Source of the DNA: Acinetobacter vivianii
GTDB taxonomy: Bacteria > Pseudomonadota > Gammaproteobacteria > Pseudomonadales > Moraxellaceae
DNA length: 64,000 bases
Direction: 5' to 3'
Assembly (NCBI RefSeq): GCF_014635885.1
Contig: NZ_BMDR01000002.1
Location: forward strand, 1 to 64,000
Part shown: positions 22,938 to 31,631 of the stretch, in pieces
How the letters are laid out: each line of letters starts with the position of its first letter
Numbering within the stretch: the first letter of the stretch is position 1
Made by a program: the position numbers and the translations under genes
The notes under the pieces: generated by a model
What the model saw: only the letters and a program-made list of their open reading frames with translations
Database searches by the model: none
What the model was told of the DNA's origin: nothing

Positions 22938-23597
22938 TTAAATCGTAGAAATCAATTCATTGTAGCTGTTTTTTTCTTGAGCTGTCATTGATTTAATGAA
23001 AGATGGACGGCTAAAGATACGATGACAATACAAGAAAATCGGTCGGCAATGCTGTGCTGGTAATTCGATCCCCATACTTTTCAGGCGCAAGAAGATCGGG
23101 GCCAGCATACAGTCCAGAATTGAAAAGGTTTCCGACATAAAAAATGGAAAATGTTGAAATAGGGGAGTTAGTGAAATCAAGGTATCCCTGAGTTCTTTTT
23201 GTGCTTTTTGTTTTTGTTTCAGATCGAGGCTGTCGGCATGTCTAAGCATGTGGTCTGCCAGTTTGAACCAGTCCTGCTCAAAGCGCCAGATATATTGACG
23301 TTGTTCTGCTCTGGCCATTGGTGCATCGGCATAGAGTTTATTCTGGCGATAACGATCATCCAGATATTCCGCAATGACATTGGCTGAAAATAGCTTCAGA
23401 TTTTGTTCAATCAACATTGGGAGCTGATTGTAGGGATTGAGGTCTGCTAAATCCTCATCTTCATGGTCTGTGATAATGAGCTGATATTTGATTTGTTTTT
23501 CAGCAAGCAAAAAACGAATCCAGTGTGAGCGGAAATCATCTGCATGACTATAAAGCGTAATGCCTTGGACAGGGCTTGGGGGATTTTCTAAAGACAT
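22938..23597 (-). CDS. sspA: Stringent starvation protein A (GST-fold)
   Basis: The ~219-residue protein has an N-terminal thioredoxin-like domain ('GITLYSHADDFRSHWIRFLLAEKQIKYQL', 'LNPYNQLPMLIEQNLKLFSANVIAEYLDDRY') and a helical GST C-terminal domain. SspA binds RNA polymerase and changes promoter use in stationary phase and acid stress. I chose the ATG at 23597 (GGATTT ribosome binding site), because the 19 residues gained by starting at 23654 are not family-like. It is cotranscribed with sspB. Confidence 0.92.
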   Translation of the reverse strand: MSLENPPSPVQGITLYSHADDFRSHWIRFLLAEKQIKYQLIITDHEDEDLADLNPYNQLPMLIEQNLKLFSANVIAEYLDDRYRQNKLYADAPMARAEQRQYIWRFEQDWFKLADHMLRHADSLDLKQKQKAQKELRDTLISLTPLFQHFPFFMSETFSILDCMLAPIFLRLKSMGIELPAQHCRPIFLYCHRIFSRPSFIKSMTAQEKNSYNELISTI

Positions 23598-23723
23598 AAA
23601 TCCAAAAAATTCTGATTGACTGTTTAGAATACTAAAATTAACGTTGGAAAGCACTTAAACATTAATAATATGAGCCTTACAGAATAGATTTATTATTCAA
23701 TAAGTTCAATGAGAGAAAATAGA

Positions 23724-24122
23724 ATGAAGCGAGATTACCTGATTGTATTGTGTGGTGTGTTGTTACTAGGTGGTTGTGCGGGTTCACCTCAGGGAGTGGG
23801 ACAGAGCAATATCTCTTCGGTAGAGAGTGAGGCGGCGGCTGATGCTGTGATTGCTGCTGGAGCTGATGATGATAGTGGACAACAATATGGTGGCGTCAAA
23901 AAACAGTATGTGGTCAAAGCTTGTCAGGTGACTATTTATAATGATGGGCCGATCCAGATGGTGCATGAAAAAACGGGCCAACCTTGTAATGCACCGATTC
24001 CGAAAGATCATCAATTTTCCAAAAGCACTCGAAGCTATCAGGAAAATGGCTGTACGATCACGGAATTCTCTTCTGCCGATGGCACAGGTGATGCAGTTAT
24101 GGATTGTTCTAAAAAGAAGTAA
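23724..24122 (+). CDS. Small lipoprotein, unknown function
   Basis: Starting at the ATG at 23724 (GAGAGAAAATAGA upstream) gives 'MKRDYLIVLCGVLLLGGC', a lipoprotein signal with the lipobox Cys at residue 18. The mature ~114 residues begin with a Ser/Ala/Asp-rich flexible stretch. A small domain with four cysteines follows (in KACQVTI, GQPCNAP, NGCTITE and VMDCSKKK) that could form two disulfides. No family is recognised. It is the only plus-strand gene between sspA and rpsI and shares a terminator with rpsI. Confidence 0.75.
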   Translation: MKRDYLIVLCGVLLLGGCAGSPQGVGQSNISSVESEAAADAVIAAGADDDSGQQYGGVKKQYVVKACQVTIYNDGPIQMVHEKTGQPCNAPIPKDHQFSKSTRSYQENGCTITEFSSADGTGDAVMDCSKKK

Positions 24123-24141
24123 TAAGCAAGGGCAATAAAAA

Positions 24142-24166
24142 AACCTCGGAAAATCCGAGGTTTTTT
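24142..24166. terminator. Bidirectional terminator between lipoprotein gene and rpsI
   Basis: A perfect 9-bp stem (24142-24150 AACCTCGGA with 24154-24162 TCCGAGGTT, loop AAA) is flanked by A-run on the left and T-run on the right. It can stop the lipoprotein transcript (+) and the rplM-rpsI transcript (-). Confidence 0.88.
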
Positions 24167-24184
24167 GTCCAACTCGTAAAACGA

Positions 24185-24571
24185 TTAACGTTTAGAGAAT
24201 TGAGGACGTTTACGAGCTTTACGTAAACCAAGTTTCTTACGTTCAACTTCACGAGCATCACGAGTAACGAAACCAGCTTGACGAAGAGCAGGTTTTAAGT
24301 TTTCGTCAGCAGCGATCAATGCACGAGTAATACCGTGACGGATAGCGCCAGCTTGACCACCGATACCACCACCTTTAACAGTGATGTAAAGGTCAAATTT
24401 TTCAGTAACTTCTAAAAGCTCTAAAGGCTGACGTACAACCATACGAGCAGTTTCACGACCGAAATATTGCTCTAAAGTACGATTGTTGATTACGAGTTTG
24501 CCTGTACCAGCTGATAAGAAAACACGTGCAGTTGCGGTCTTACGGCGACCTGTACCATAATTAGTAGCCAT
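24185..24571 (-). CDS. rpsI: 30S ribosomal protein S9
   Basis: The 128-residue protein has the S9 signature '[20 protein letters not shown]' near residue 66 and the conserved basic C-terminus '[22 protein letters not shown]', whose last Arg contacts P-site tRNA. It begins with '[17 protein letters not shown]'. It is the second gene of the rplM-rpsI operon, 12 bases after rplM. Confidence 0.98.
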   Translation of the reverse strand: MATNYGTGRRKTATARVFLSAGTGKLVINNRTLEQYFGRETARMVVRQPLELLEVTEKFDLYITVKGGGIGGQAGAIRHGITRALIAADENLKPALRQAGFVTRDAREVERKKLGLRKARKRPQFSKR

Positions 24572-24583
24572 GTGCTGTATCCC

Positions 24584-25012
24584 TTAGATGTCCAAAACTT
24601 GTGGCTGTTGAGCAGTATGAGGATGCTCGCTACCAGCGTACACTTTCATTTTTTTGATCATTGCATAACCAAGAGGACCTTTTGGCAACATACCTTTAAC
24701 AGCTTTTTCTAAAACAGCTTCAGGTTTGTGAGCAATTAACTTCTCGAAGTTAGTCTCACGGATACCACCAGGGAAACCAGTATGGCGATAGTATTTCTTA
24801 TCAAGCGCTTTTTTACCAGTCACTTGAACGTGTTCAGCATTGATCACAACGATGTAGTCACCAGTGTCAACGTGAGGAGTATAAGAAGTTTTGTGCTTAC
24901 CGCGTAAACGACGAGCGATTTCAGTCGCAAGGCGACCTAAAGTTTTGCCAGAAGCATCAACAACATACCAGTCGTGTTGAACTTCAGCTGGCTTAGCGCT
25001 GAGAGTTTTCAT
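24584..25012 (-). CDS. rplM: 50S ribosomal protein L13
   Basis: The 142-residue protein has '[27 protein letters not shown]' at the start, '[33 protein letters not shown]' in the middle and '[25 protein letters not shown]' near the end, all L13 hallmarks. It is the first gene of the rplM-rpsI operon. The leader contains a perfect hairpin (25037-25062) that may take part in autoregulation by L13. Confidence 0.98.
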   Translation of the reverse strand: MKTLSAKPAEVQHDWYVVDASGKTLGRLATEIARRLRGKHKTSYTPHVDTGDYIVVINAEHVQVTGKKALDKKYYRHTGFPGGIRETNFEKLIAHKPEAVLEKAVKGMLPKGPLGYAMIKKMKVYAGSEHPHTAQQPQVLDI

Positions 25013-25036
25013 TTAAACCACTACCTATTATAGTTG

Positions 25037-25062
25037 GTTTGGACGGTGGAATCTGTCCAAAC
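25037..25062 (-). promoter_or_regulatory. Leader hairpin upstream of rplM (possible L13 autoregulatory element)
   Basis: An 8-bp perfect stem (25037-25044 with 25055-25062; RNA GUUUGGAC / GUCCAAAC) with a 10-base loop lies 25 bases upstream of the rplM start, in what should be the 5' untranslated leader. L13 autogenous control through a leader structure is known in enterobacteria; equivalence here is inference. Confidence 0.5.
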
Positions 25063-25279
25063 AAAAGGAGACCGAATTCTACATGAGTTTATAAATTCAC
25101 ACAAGAAAAATTAGCCTGAGAAGTCATAAATTGCTGTAATGTGACTGAATTGAGAACTAATCAGCGCTGAGTTGAATCGCCTATTATTTATCTTGAGAGC
25201 GGGTAGGATTTAACCTATCATTTTTATACCAATCATTTGAAATAAATAGAAGTATTTACCTCTTCTCTCGGGGAATTTG

Positions 25280-25915
25280 ATGAAGTTGTCGCTTTCTACA
25301 AAAATTGTTGTAGTTACATTATTAGTGGGCGTTTGTTCTACACAAACCAATGCACGACGACTATATAAATGGGTAGACCAAACCAGTGTCACCAATTATT
25401 CCGAATTCCAGCCGAAAGAAGGCACTAGCCGTAAACTTGAAGTTCTGGAAAGTCGTGGCAATGACCATGTCGATCCTGCAATGGCGGTTACTGCGGAAAT
25501 GAAAGCGATTGAAATTCCTGTTGATCAAATGAATTTGCAAGGCGCTTCAAGTGTTGCGGGTTCAACGCCAACGGCTCAATTACAACAACCCATCACCCAA
25601 ACCATCGTGAAACAAGGTGCAATTGCTGCGCCTTATACCCGACCTGTGAATGCCGCTGCTACAACTACAGGGGCAGAGAAAAAAGAACCTCAGCTTCAGC
25701 AAACTGTGCAAGCTCTGGAAAAGAAAGAGAGTGTAAGCAATCCTTCGATTGAGAAGGCTGTGAGTCCAGTCGTCGTGAGCGAGAAAAAAGATGAAGTGGC
25801 TTTGGTGCAGCCTGAGAAGAAAGTACAACCCAAAGTGAATCCTTGGACGCGTAAGGTTGAGTTTGTCCCATCGAATCTGGTGCCACAGAATTTAACCAAA
25901 GCTTCGGCACCGTAA
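25280..25915 (+). CDS. DUF4124 domain-containing exported protein
   Basis: The product of ~211 residues has a signal peptide ('MKLSLSTKIVVVTLLVGVCSTQTNA', cleavage near residue 25) and then a DUF4124 core ('RRLYKWVDQTSVTNYSEFQP'). A long low-complexity tail rich in Pro, Lys, Glu, Val and Gln follows, with no fold visible. DUF4124 proteins are periplasmic or envelope proteins of unknown role. The ATG at 25280 with GGGGAA upstream is preferred over the overlapping TTG at 25277. It is followed by pdxA with its own short intergenic region. Confidence 0.82.
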   Translation: MKLSLSTKIVVVTLLVGVCSTQTNARRLYKWVDQTSVTNYSEFQPKEGTSRKLEVLESRGNDHVDPAMAVTAEMKAIEIPVDQMNLQGASSVAGSTPTAQLQQPITQTIVKQGAIAAPYTRPVNAAATTTGAEKKEPQLQQTVQALEKKESVSNPSIEKAVSPVVVSEKKDEVALVQPEKKVQPKVNPWTRKVEFVPSNLVPQNLTKASAP

Positions 25916-25996
25916 ACTTAAATTATAAAAATGTAGGGCTATACTGCTTTTAGATTTTCGTTACACTAGAACAGAATCAAAAGATTGGCGGTATGT

Positions 25997-26965
25997 ATGC
26001 TTCCTTTATATGTCACTTCAGGTGAACCTGCAGGTATTGGTCCTGATATTTGTCTCAGTCTGGCAGAACGTGTAGATGAGCGGCCGATTGTTATCCTTGC
26101 TGATCTACCGATGTTACAGCAGCGCGCTAACGTGTTGGGTATGGATGTTGAGCTGATTGCTTATCAGGGACAAGCAGGATCCAGTTTGAAAGGGCAACTC
26201 TTTGTTGAACATGTACCATTGGCAAACCCAGTGGCTTTAGGGCAGTTAGATCCTGCTAATGCGGCTTATGTACTAGAACAATTACGTCGTTCAGCCGATT
26301 ATGCAATATCTGGACAAAGTGTGGGTGTAGCAACAGCGCCTGTACAAAAGTCCATTATCAATGAGGCAGGCATCGCGTTTAGCGGACATACAGAATACTA
26401 CCAAGAGTTTGCTGGGGTTGACCGTGTGGTGATGATGCTGGCAACGAAAACGCTACGGGTGGCTTTAGCTACGACACATTTACCCCTACGCGATGTTCCC
26501 GCCGCCATTACCACCGAACGTTTGCATCAAGTGATTGATATTCTGATCCACGATTTAAAAACAAAATTTAAAATTGCGGCTCCACGTATTCTGGTGTGTG
26601 GTTTAAATCCGCATGCTGGTGAAGACGGATATTTAGGCCGTGAAGAAATTGATGTGATCAATCCTGTGTTGGAAGGTTATCGCGCGCAGGGTGTCAATAT
26701 GAGTCTGAGTCTGCCTGCAGACACCTTATTTACGCCTGAAAATCTGAAAGATGCAGATGCTGTTTTAGCGATGTATCACGATCAGGGCTTACCTGTGTTA
26801 AAATCACAGGGCTTTGGTGAAGCAGTTAACATTACATTAGGCTTGCCATTTATTCGAACCTCTGTCGATCATGGTACAGCACTCTCTCTTGCAGGCACTG
26901 GACAGGCAAAAGCATCGAGCTTGCATGTTGCAGTGGATTTAGCACTTGATTTAGCTCGTCAGTGA
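25997..26965 (+). CDS. pdxA: 4-hydroxythreonine-4-phosphate dehydrogenase
   Basis: The ~322-residue protein has 'YVTSGEPAGIGPDICL' at the N-terminus, 'ATAPVQKSIINEAGIAFSGHTEYYQEF' near residue 110, 'HDQGLPVLKSQGFGEAVNITLGLPFIRTSVDHGTA' near residue 255. These include the His metal ligands of PdxA. It oxidises 4-phosphohydroxy-L-threonine in pyridoxal phosphate synthesis. I take the ATG at 25997, since the upstream TTG (25985) would add four unlikely residues. pdxA-rsmA-apaH is a familiar order in proteobacteria. Confidence 0.96.
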   Translation: MLPLYVTSGEPAGIGPDICLSLAERVDERPIVILADLPMLQQRANVLGMDVELIAYQGQAGSSLKGQLFVEHVPLANPVALGQLDPANAAYVLEQLRRSADYAISGQSVGVATAPVQKSIINEAGIAFSGHTEYYQEFAGVDRVVMMLATKTLRVALATTHLPLRDVPAAITTERLHQVIDILIHDLKTKFKIAAPRILVCGLNPHAGEDGYLGREEIDVINPVLEGYRAQGVNMSLSLPADTLFTPENLKDADAVLAMYHDQGLPVLKSQGFGEAVNITLGLPFIRTSVDHGTALSLAGTGQAKASSLHVAVDLALDLARQ

Positions 26966-26998
26966 TTAAACGAGTAAATTATTCACGTTGGAATTATT

Positions 26999-27811
26999 AT
27001 GTATCAAATTAATGCCCTAAACCCTAAAGATGAAGGGCATCAGGCTCGAAAACGTTTTGGTCAAAACTTTTTACATGATCAACGTGTGATTGCCAAAATT
27101 GTACGCTCAGTGAATCCACGTGCGGGCGAAAACATTGTTGAAATCGGCCCGGGTTTGGCTGCATTGACTTCGCCTTTGATTGGTGAATGTGATGCGTTGA
27201 CGGTGGTGGAGCTTGACCGAGATCTGGCAGCGGGCTTACCAGGCCGCGTGCCACATCCTGAGCGTTTGACCATTGTTGAAGCAGATGCTTTGAAGTATGA
27301 CTTTACTCAATTGTTTCAGGAAGGCCGTCCACTACGTGTAGTGGGGAATTTACCTTATAACATTTCAACACCACTGTTGTTCCATCTCTTGGAGTTTGGC
27401 GACAAAGTGAAAGATATGCACTTCATGCTGCAAAAAGAAGTGGTTGACCGTATTACCGCAACGCCAAATACTAAAGAGTATGGTCGTCTGTCGGTCATGA
27501 TTCAGTATTACTGCAAACCAACTTTCTTATTTGAAGTACCGCCGGGATCATTTAACCCACCGCCAAAAGTGACATCAGCAGTTTTCCGTTTAGAGCCATA
27601 CGAAACCAAACCTATTGTGGCAAAAAATGAGAAAGCGTTAGCGCGTTTGGTGGGACATGTGTTTACTCAACGCCGTAAAACCTTGCGTAATAGCTTAAAA
27701 GGCATGCTGGTAGAAGATGGCTTTGAAAAAGCGGGTGTTGATCCAATGGCACGTCCAGAAACCTTAAGTCTGGCAGATTTTGTGGCTCTTTCTGATCAGA
27801 TGGTGGCTTGA
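26999..27811 (+). CDS. rsmA: 16S rRNA (adenine1518/1519-N6) dimethyltransferase
   Basis: The 270-residue protein has 'KRFGQNFLHDQRVIAKIV' at the start, the SAM-binding 'ENIVEIGPGLAALTSPLI' near residue 42, and the catalytic 'VGNLPYNISTPLLFHLL' near residue 115. 'PPGSFNPPPKVTSAVFRL' follows near residue 181. It dimethylates the two adenines of the 3' terminal helix of 16S rRNA. Its stop overlaps the apaH start by one base (TGATG). Confidence 0.97.
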   Translation: MYQINALNPKDEGHQARKRFGQNFLHDQRVIAKIVRSVNPRAGENIVEIGPGLAALTSPLIGECDALTVVELDRDLAAGLPGRVPHPERLTIVEADALKYDFTQLFQEGRPLRVVGNLPYNISTPLLFHLLEFGDKVKDMHFMLQKEVVDRITATPNTKEYGRLSVMIQYYCKPTFLFEVPPGSFNPPPKVTSAVFRLEPYETKPIVAKNEKALARLVGHVFTQRRKTLRNSLKGMLVEDGFEKAGVDPMARPETLSLADFVALSDQMVA

Positions 27812-28650
27812 TGTCTAAGCGCTATAACTACGTCATTGGTGATGTGCAAGGCTGTTTCGAGGCGCTGAAAGCTTTGCTGAAAGAAATTCGCTTTGATCCA
27901 GACCAAGACTTTTTATGGTTTGCTGGGGATCTTGTGGCACGCGGTGAAAACTCGGTGGGTGCATTACGCTTTATTAAAAAGCTGGCCGACCGTGGGGCAG
28001 CCGCAACCGTATTGGGTAATCATGATCTGACCTTGATTGCCTGTGCGCGTGGCTTTAAAAAGGCTAAAGAAAAAGATCATACGCAAGAAGTGATTGATGC
28101 GATTGATGGTGATGAGCTGATTGATTGGTTGCGTAAACAGCCTTTAAGTTTGTCTCCTAATGAACAGACCTTAATTACTCATGCGGGTGTGCCCTGTATC
28201 TGGAGCGCTGAAAAAACTGTTGCATTGGCGCAAGAAGTGCAACAGGTTGTTGCGCATGAAGACCTCTCTGTACTAGATGGATTTCTGGCAGAAATGTATG
28301 GTTCTCAACCTGATCTTTGGTCAGATGAGCTTACAGGCATGGCACGGTTGCGTTGCATCACCAATTATCTGACCCGTATGCGCTTAACAGATGCAGAAGG
28401 ACGTTTGGAATTTGAGTTTAAAGATGCCCTAGATGCGCCGATGCCAGCGGGTTTTCAACCGTGGTTTGAGTTTGAAAGTCAGGCAGCACAAACACATCAG
28501 CTGATTTTTGGACATTGGGCTGCTTTGCAGGGCAAGACCATTAATGCTCAAATTCAGAATGTAGATGGTGGCTGTGTCTGGGGGCAACAATTGGTAGCTT
28601 TCCGTTTGGAAGATCAGCAGATTTTTGCAGTAGATAATCCGTTGGCTTGA
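27811..28650 (+). CDS. apaH: Symmetrical bis(5'-nucleosyl)-tetraphosphatase
   Basis: The ~279-residue metallophosphatase has 'YVIGDVQGCFEAL', 'FAGDLVARGENSVGAL' and 'VLGNHDLTLI', the classic calcineurin-type metal motifs of ApaH. 'LITHAGVPCIWS' and 'IFGHWAALQG' follow. It cleaves Ap4A to two ADP. The ATG at 27811 overlaps the rsmA TGA. A terminator follows at 28671. Confidence 0.96.
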   Translation: MSKRYNYVIGDVQGCFEALKALLKEIRFDPDQDFLWFAGDLVARGENSVGALRFIKKLADRGAAATVLGNHDLTLIACARGFKKAKEKDHTQEVIDAIDGDELIDWLRKQPLSLSPNEQTLITHAGVPCIWSAEKTVALAQEVQQVVAHEDLSVLDGFLAEMYGSQPDLWSDELTGMARLRCITNYLTRMRLTDAEGRLEFEFKDALDAPMPAGFQPWFEFESQAAQTHQLIFGHWAALQGKTINAQIQNVDGGCVWGQQLVAFRLEDQQIFAVDNPLA

Positions 28651-28670
28651 TGAGTTTTCTACTTCTTTAG

Positions 28671-28707
28671 AATGCCCATTTTTATGTTGAAATTGGGCAT
28701 TTTTTAT
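28671..28707 (+). terminator. Intrinsic terminator after apaH
   Basis: An 8-bp stem (28671-28678 AATGCCCA with 28694-28701 TGGGCATT) is extended by T/A pairs and followed by a T-rich run. It ends the pdxA-rsmA-apaH transcript. Confidence 0.85.
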
Positions 28708-28776
28708 TTTTAGGCTGTCAAAAAACTGTCATACACTGATCATTAAAGTGTCAAAAAATGCTTTTAAGCTGAAAGC

Positions 28777-30078
28777 ATGAAAATAACGACACAAATGGAT
28801 GGCGATATGCAGAGTACATACGCGACATCTCTATTAAAGCAAGAGTTTCCTGAAAATTTTAAATTTTACTTTAAAAGGAAACAACTCAAAAATAAACAAG
28901 ATGAATTGTCTGAACTTCAAGATTTAGTTCGTCCTCGTCTCAGAATTGCAATTGTGACTGAAACCTGGCCCCCAGAAATTAATGGTGTGGCTTTATCAAT
29001 GATGCAATTGTGTCAGGGTTTACAGCGCCTTGGACATAAAATTTTACTGGTACGACCAACACAAAAAGCAGTATGTACCGAATTCCACCCAGATCAGGAA
29101 TGTCTGGTGATGTCACAGCCGATTCCTAAATATCCGAGTGTACAATTCGGATGGCCGCAATACCTTAAGGTTTCAAAAGCCTTTGAAAAATTTATGCCAG
29201 ATGTGGTGCATATCGTCACAGAAGGGCCATTGGGTCTAACCGCTTTGCAGGCCGCAAAATCGCGGAAGGTTGCAGTTTCTAGTGGCTTCCATTCAGCCTT
29301 TCATGATTTTAGCCGTTTCTTTGATCTGGCTTTTCTGGTCAAGCCGATTCAGCGTTACTTAACATGGTTTCATAACAGTACCGATGTGACCTGCGTACCA
29401 AGCCAATATACAGAGCAGGCCTTACGCGGTTTTGGCGTAACGTGTCCTTTGATGGTGGTGGGCCGTGGTGTGGATACGGAAAAGTTTTCACCGCAACATC
29501 GTTCAGAGCAGCTGCGCCAACAATGGGGTGCTGATGCTGATACCCGTGTCATGCTATATGTTGGACGCTTATCACCTGAAAAGGAAGTAGATGTGTTGGT
29601 GAAAGGCTTTCATGCTTTACAGGCACGACAAGGTAAAAATATTAAATTCGTGATTGTTGGAGAAGGGCCAGATCAGACACGTCTGAGCAAGATGGCGCAA
29701 TCCAGTGATGTTATCTTTATGGGGAGCTTGAGTGGAAAGGAACTTTCGGCGGCTTATGCCAGTGCCGATGTATTTACCTTTGCAAGTCAGGCCGATACGT
29801 TTGGGAACGTCGTTTTAGAAGCCATTGCCAGTGGCCTACCTGTAGTTGCCTATGACTATGTCTGTGCGCATCAACATGTGAGACATGAAGTGACAGGCTG
29901 GCTGAGTCAGCTTGGAGAGACGACTGATTTTATTCAATCGATTTGTCATTTACCTGCGCTGCCACAGTTGAGACAAATGGGATTGCTTGCTAGCGAAAGC
30001 GTACAACAAAGCAGTTGGCAGTTTCCGGTACAACAATTAGAACACGCATTTTATCAGGTCGTGAGGAGTCTCCCATGA
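28777..30078 (+). CDS. GT4-type glycosyltransferase (alpha-mannosyltransferase-like)
   Basis: The 433-residue GT-B fold enzyme has a ~50-residue charged extension. Then come 'RIAIVTETWPPEINGVALSMMQLCQGLQRLGHKILLV', typical of GDP-mannose-dependent MgtA/PimB-like transferases, and 'VVHIVTEGPLGLTALQAAKSR'. The nucleotide-sugar domain holds 'VGRLSPEKEVDVLVKGF' and 'SQADTFGNVVLEAIASGLPVVAYDY' with the E-x7-E motif region. No membrane segment is visible; it probably works at the inner face of the membrane on a lipid acceptor. The next gene encodes a PAP2 phosphatase 32 bases away, which suggests a glycolipid role. Acceptor unknown. Confidence 0.85.
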   Translation: MKITTQMDGDMQSTYATSLLKQEFPENFKFYFKRKQLKNKQDELSELQDLVRPRLRIAIVTETWPPEINGVALSMMQLCQGLQRLGHKILLVRPTQKAVCTEFHPDQECLVMSQPIPKYPSVQFGWPQYLKVSKAFEKFMPDVVHIVTEGPLGLTALQAAKSRKVAVSSGFHSAFHDFSRFFDLAFLVKPIQRYLTWFHNSTDVTCVPSQYTEQALRGFGVTCPLMVVGRGVDTEKFSPQHRSEQLRQQWGADADTRVMLYVGRLSPEKEVDVLVKGFHALQARQGKNIKFVIVGEGPDQTRLSKMAQSSDVIFMGSLSGKELSAAYASADVFTFASQADTFGNVVLEAIASGLPVVAYDYVCAHQHVRHEVTGWLSQLGETTDFIQSICHLPALPQLRQMGLLASESVQQSSWQFPVQQLEHAFYQVVRSLP

Positions 30079-30110
30079 CGACGACCTAAATCCTGAAGAG
30101 GAGAAAAAGT

Positions 30111-30662
30111 ATGAAATTTCAAAATGCAAAAATAAAAATGCTGGATCTCGATTTAAAAGGGTGTGTCTACCTGAATCATCTTTCACAGTCGCAACGTGTC
30201 GCTTTATTTTTTAAAACGATCAGTCGTTTGGGCGATGGACCATTTTGGTATGTCATGTTGTTGTCGGTATGGGTGATGCATGGTTTGGCGTACGGTGTGC
30301 AGATCTTGTATCTGATTGGGGCAGGGTCAGTGGGAACCTTGATTTATAAATTTTTAAAAAATAAAACCACGCGTCCAAGACCTTATCAGGTGCATCAGGT
30401 GATCATCTTGGGAGAGCGACCACTGGATCATTTTAGCTTTCCCTCTGGTCATACCCTACATGCTGTTATGGTGACCATCACATTGGGCTATATTGAGCCG
30501 TTGTTATTGATCCTGATGTTACCGTTTACGATCTTGGTCGCATTGTCCCGCATGATTCTGGGACTACACTATCCAAGCGATGTCATTGTCGGTGCAATGA
30601 TTGGTGCATCAGTTGCAAGTGCAATCATTTTACTGGCACCGAGCTTTAATCTCATTTTGTAA
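30111..30662 (+). CDS. PAP2-type membrane phosphatase
   Basis: The 183-residue protein has four to five hydrophobic segments and the three PAP2 phosphatase motifs: 'KNKTTRPRP' (near residue 82), 'FPSGHTLHA' (near 112) and 'SRMILGLHYPSDV' (near 145). It dephosphorylates a lipid phosphate such as undecaprenyl pyrophosphate or phosphatidic acid. An AGAGGAGAAAAAG ribosome binding site is present. Pairing with a GT4 glycosyltransferase points to envelope glycolipid metabolism. Confidence 0.9.
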   Translation: MKFQNAKIKMLDLDLKGCVYLNHLSQSQRVALFFKTISRLGDGPFWYVMLLSVWVMHGLAYGVQILYLIGAGSVGTLIYKFLKNKTTRPRPYQVHQVIILGERPLDHFSFPSGHTLHAVMVTITLGYIEPLLLILMLPFTILVALSRMILGLHYPSDVIVGAMIGASVASAIILLAPSFNLIL

Positions 30663-30769
30663 CGCATTATATAAGTGTTTTAGCGACAATTTAGCACTTC
30701 AACACTATCTCTTAAATCTGGTGTTTTGTTAAAGTACGCTCAATCACATACTTTTATTCAGGTTGTTAT

Positions 30770-30970
30770 ATGGGCTTACGCTGGACAGATACGATTGATA
30801 TTGCGATTGAACTCACTGAAGCGCATCCAGAAGTTGATCCACAGTGGATTCGATTTACGGATCTACATGCATGGGTGTGTGCTTTACCAGACTTTAGTGA
30901 TGACCCTACTAAATCAACGGAAGGTTTGCTTGAAGCCATTCAAATGGCTTGGCTGGATGAAGTTCGTTAG
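30770..30970 (+). CDS. iscX: Fe-S cluster assembly regulator IscX
   Basis: This 66-residue acidic protein fits IscX closely: 'LRWTDTIDIAIELTEAHPEVDPQWIRFTDLHAWVCALPDF', then 'KSTEGLLEAIQMAWLDEV'. IscX binds IscS and iron and tunes Fe-S cluster assembly. Here it stands alone, not next to an isc operon. The longer overlapping reading in another frame (30726-31019) is a shadow. Confidence 0.93.
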   Translation: MGLRWTDTIDIAIELTEAHPEVDPQWIRFTDLHAWVCALPDFSDDPTKSTEGLLEAIQMAWLDEVR

Positions 30971-31031
30971 AAATTCGTCAGAAATCGCTGAACTTTTGCA
31001 TATTCAAGCTGATTATTAGCGATGACATCGG

Positions 31032-31037
31032 TATAAT
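31032..31037 (+). promoter_or_regulatory. Putative -10 box of the ndk promoter
   Basis: A consensus TATAAT lies 42 bases upstream of ndk. The matching -35 is weak (CTGATT at 31009-31014 with 17-bp spacing). Confidence 0.5.
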
Positions 31038-31078
31038 GCGGCAAATTTTTTTAGTTTAAACCATAATAGGAGTCAATC

Positions 31079-31510
31079 ATGGCGATTGAACGTACTTTAT
31101 CTATCGTAAAACCAGATGCAGTTTCTAAAAACCACATCGGCGACATCTTTGCTCGTTTCGAAAAATCAGGTTTGAAAATCGTTGCAACTAAAATGAAACA
31201 CCTTTCTCAAGCTGATGCTGAAGGTTTCTATGCAGAGCACAAAGAACGTGGTTTCTTTGCTGACCTCGTTGCATTCATGACTTCTGGTCCAGTTGTTGTT
31301 TCAGTTCTTGAAGGCGAAAACGCAGTTCTTGCTCACCGTGATATCTTGGGTGCAACTAACCCTAAAGAAGCTGCTCCAGGCACAATCCGCGCTGACTTCG
31401 CTGTAAGCATTGACGAAAACGCTGCTCACGGTTCTGACTCAGTTGCTTCTGCTGAGCGCGAAATCGCTTACTTCTTTGCTGATAACGAGATTTGCCCACG
31501 CACTCGTTAA
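31079..31510 (+). CDS. ndk: Nucleoside diphosphate kinase
   Basis: The 143-residue protein has '[25 protein letters not shown]' and '[26 protein letters not shown]', and the active-site His in '[21 protein letters not shown]' near residue 117. It equilibrates NTP and NDP pools through phosphohistidine. The coding sequence is strongly codon-biased, as in highly expressed genes. It has its own promoter and terminator. Confidence 0.98.
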   Translation: MAIERTLSIVKPDAVSKNHIGDIFARFEKSGLKIVATKMKHLSQADAEGFYAEHKERGFFADLVAFMTSGPVVVSVLEGENAVLAHRDILGATNPKEAAPGTIRADFAVSIDENAAHGSDSVASAEREIAYFFADNEICPRTR

Positions 31511-31525
31511 TCCAAAGTATTCGAG

Positions 31526-31559
31526 CCAGATAAGTGGTATACTACTTATCTGGTTTTTT
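31526..31559 (+). terminator. Intrinsic terminator after ndk
   Basis: A 10-bp perfect stem (31526-31535 CCAGATAAGT with 31544-31553 ACTTATCTGG, 8-base loop) is followed by six T. Confidence 0.9.
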
Positions 31560-31631
31560 ATTTTTTATAGATTGTATTGTGTAAATAATGCACAGTATTT
31601 TTTAGCGCTGATATTGTTTAGGTAAATATAC

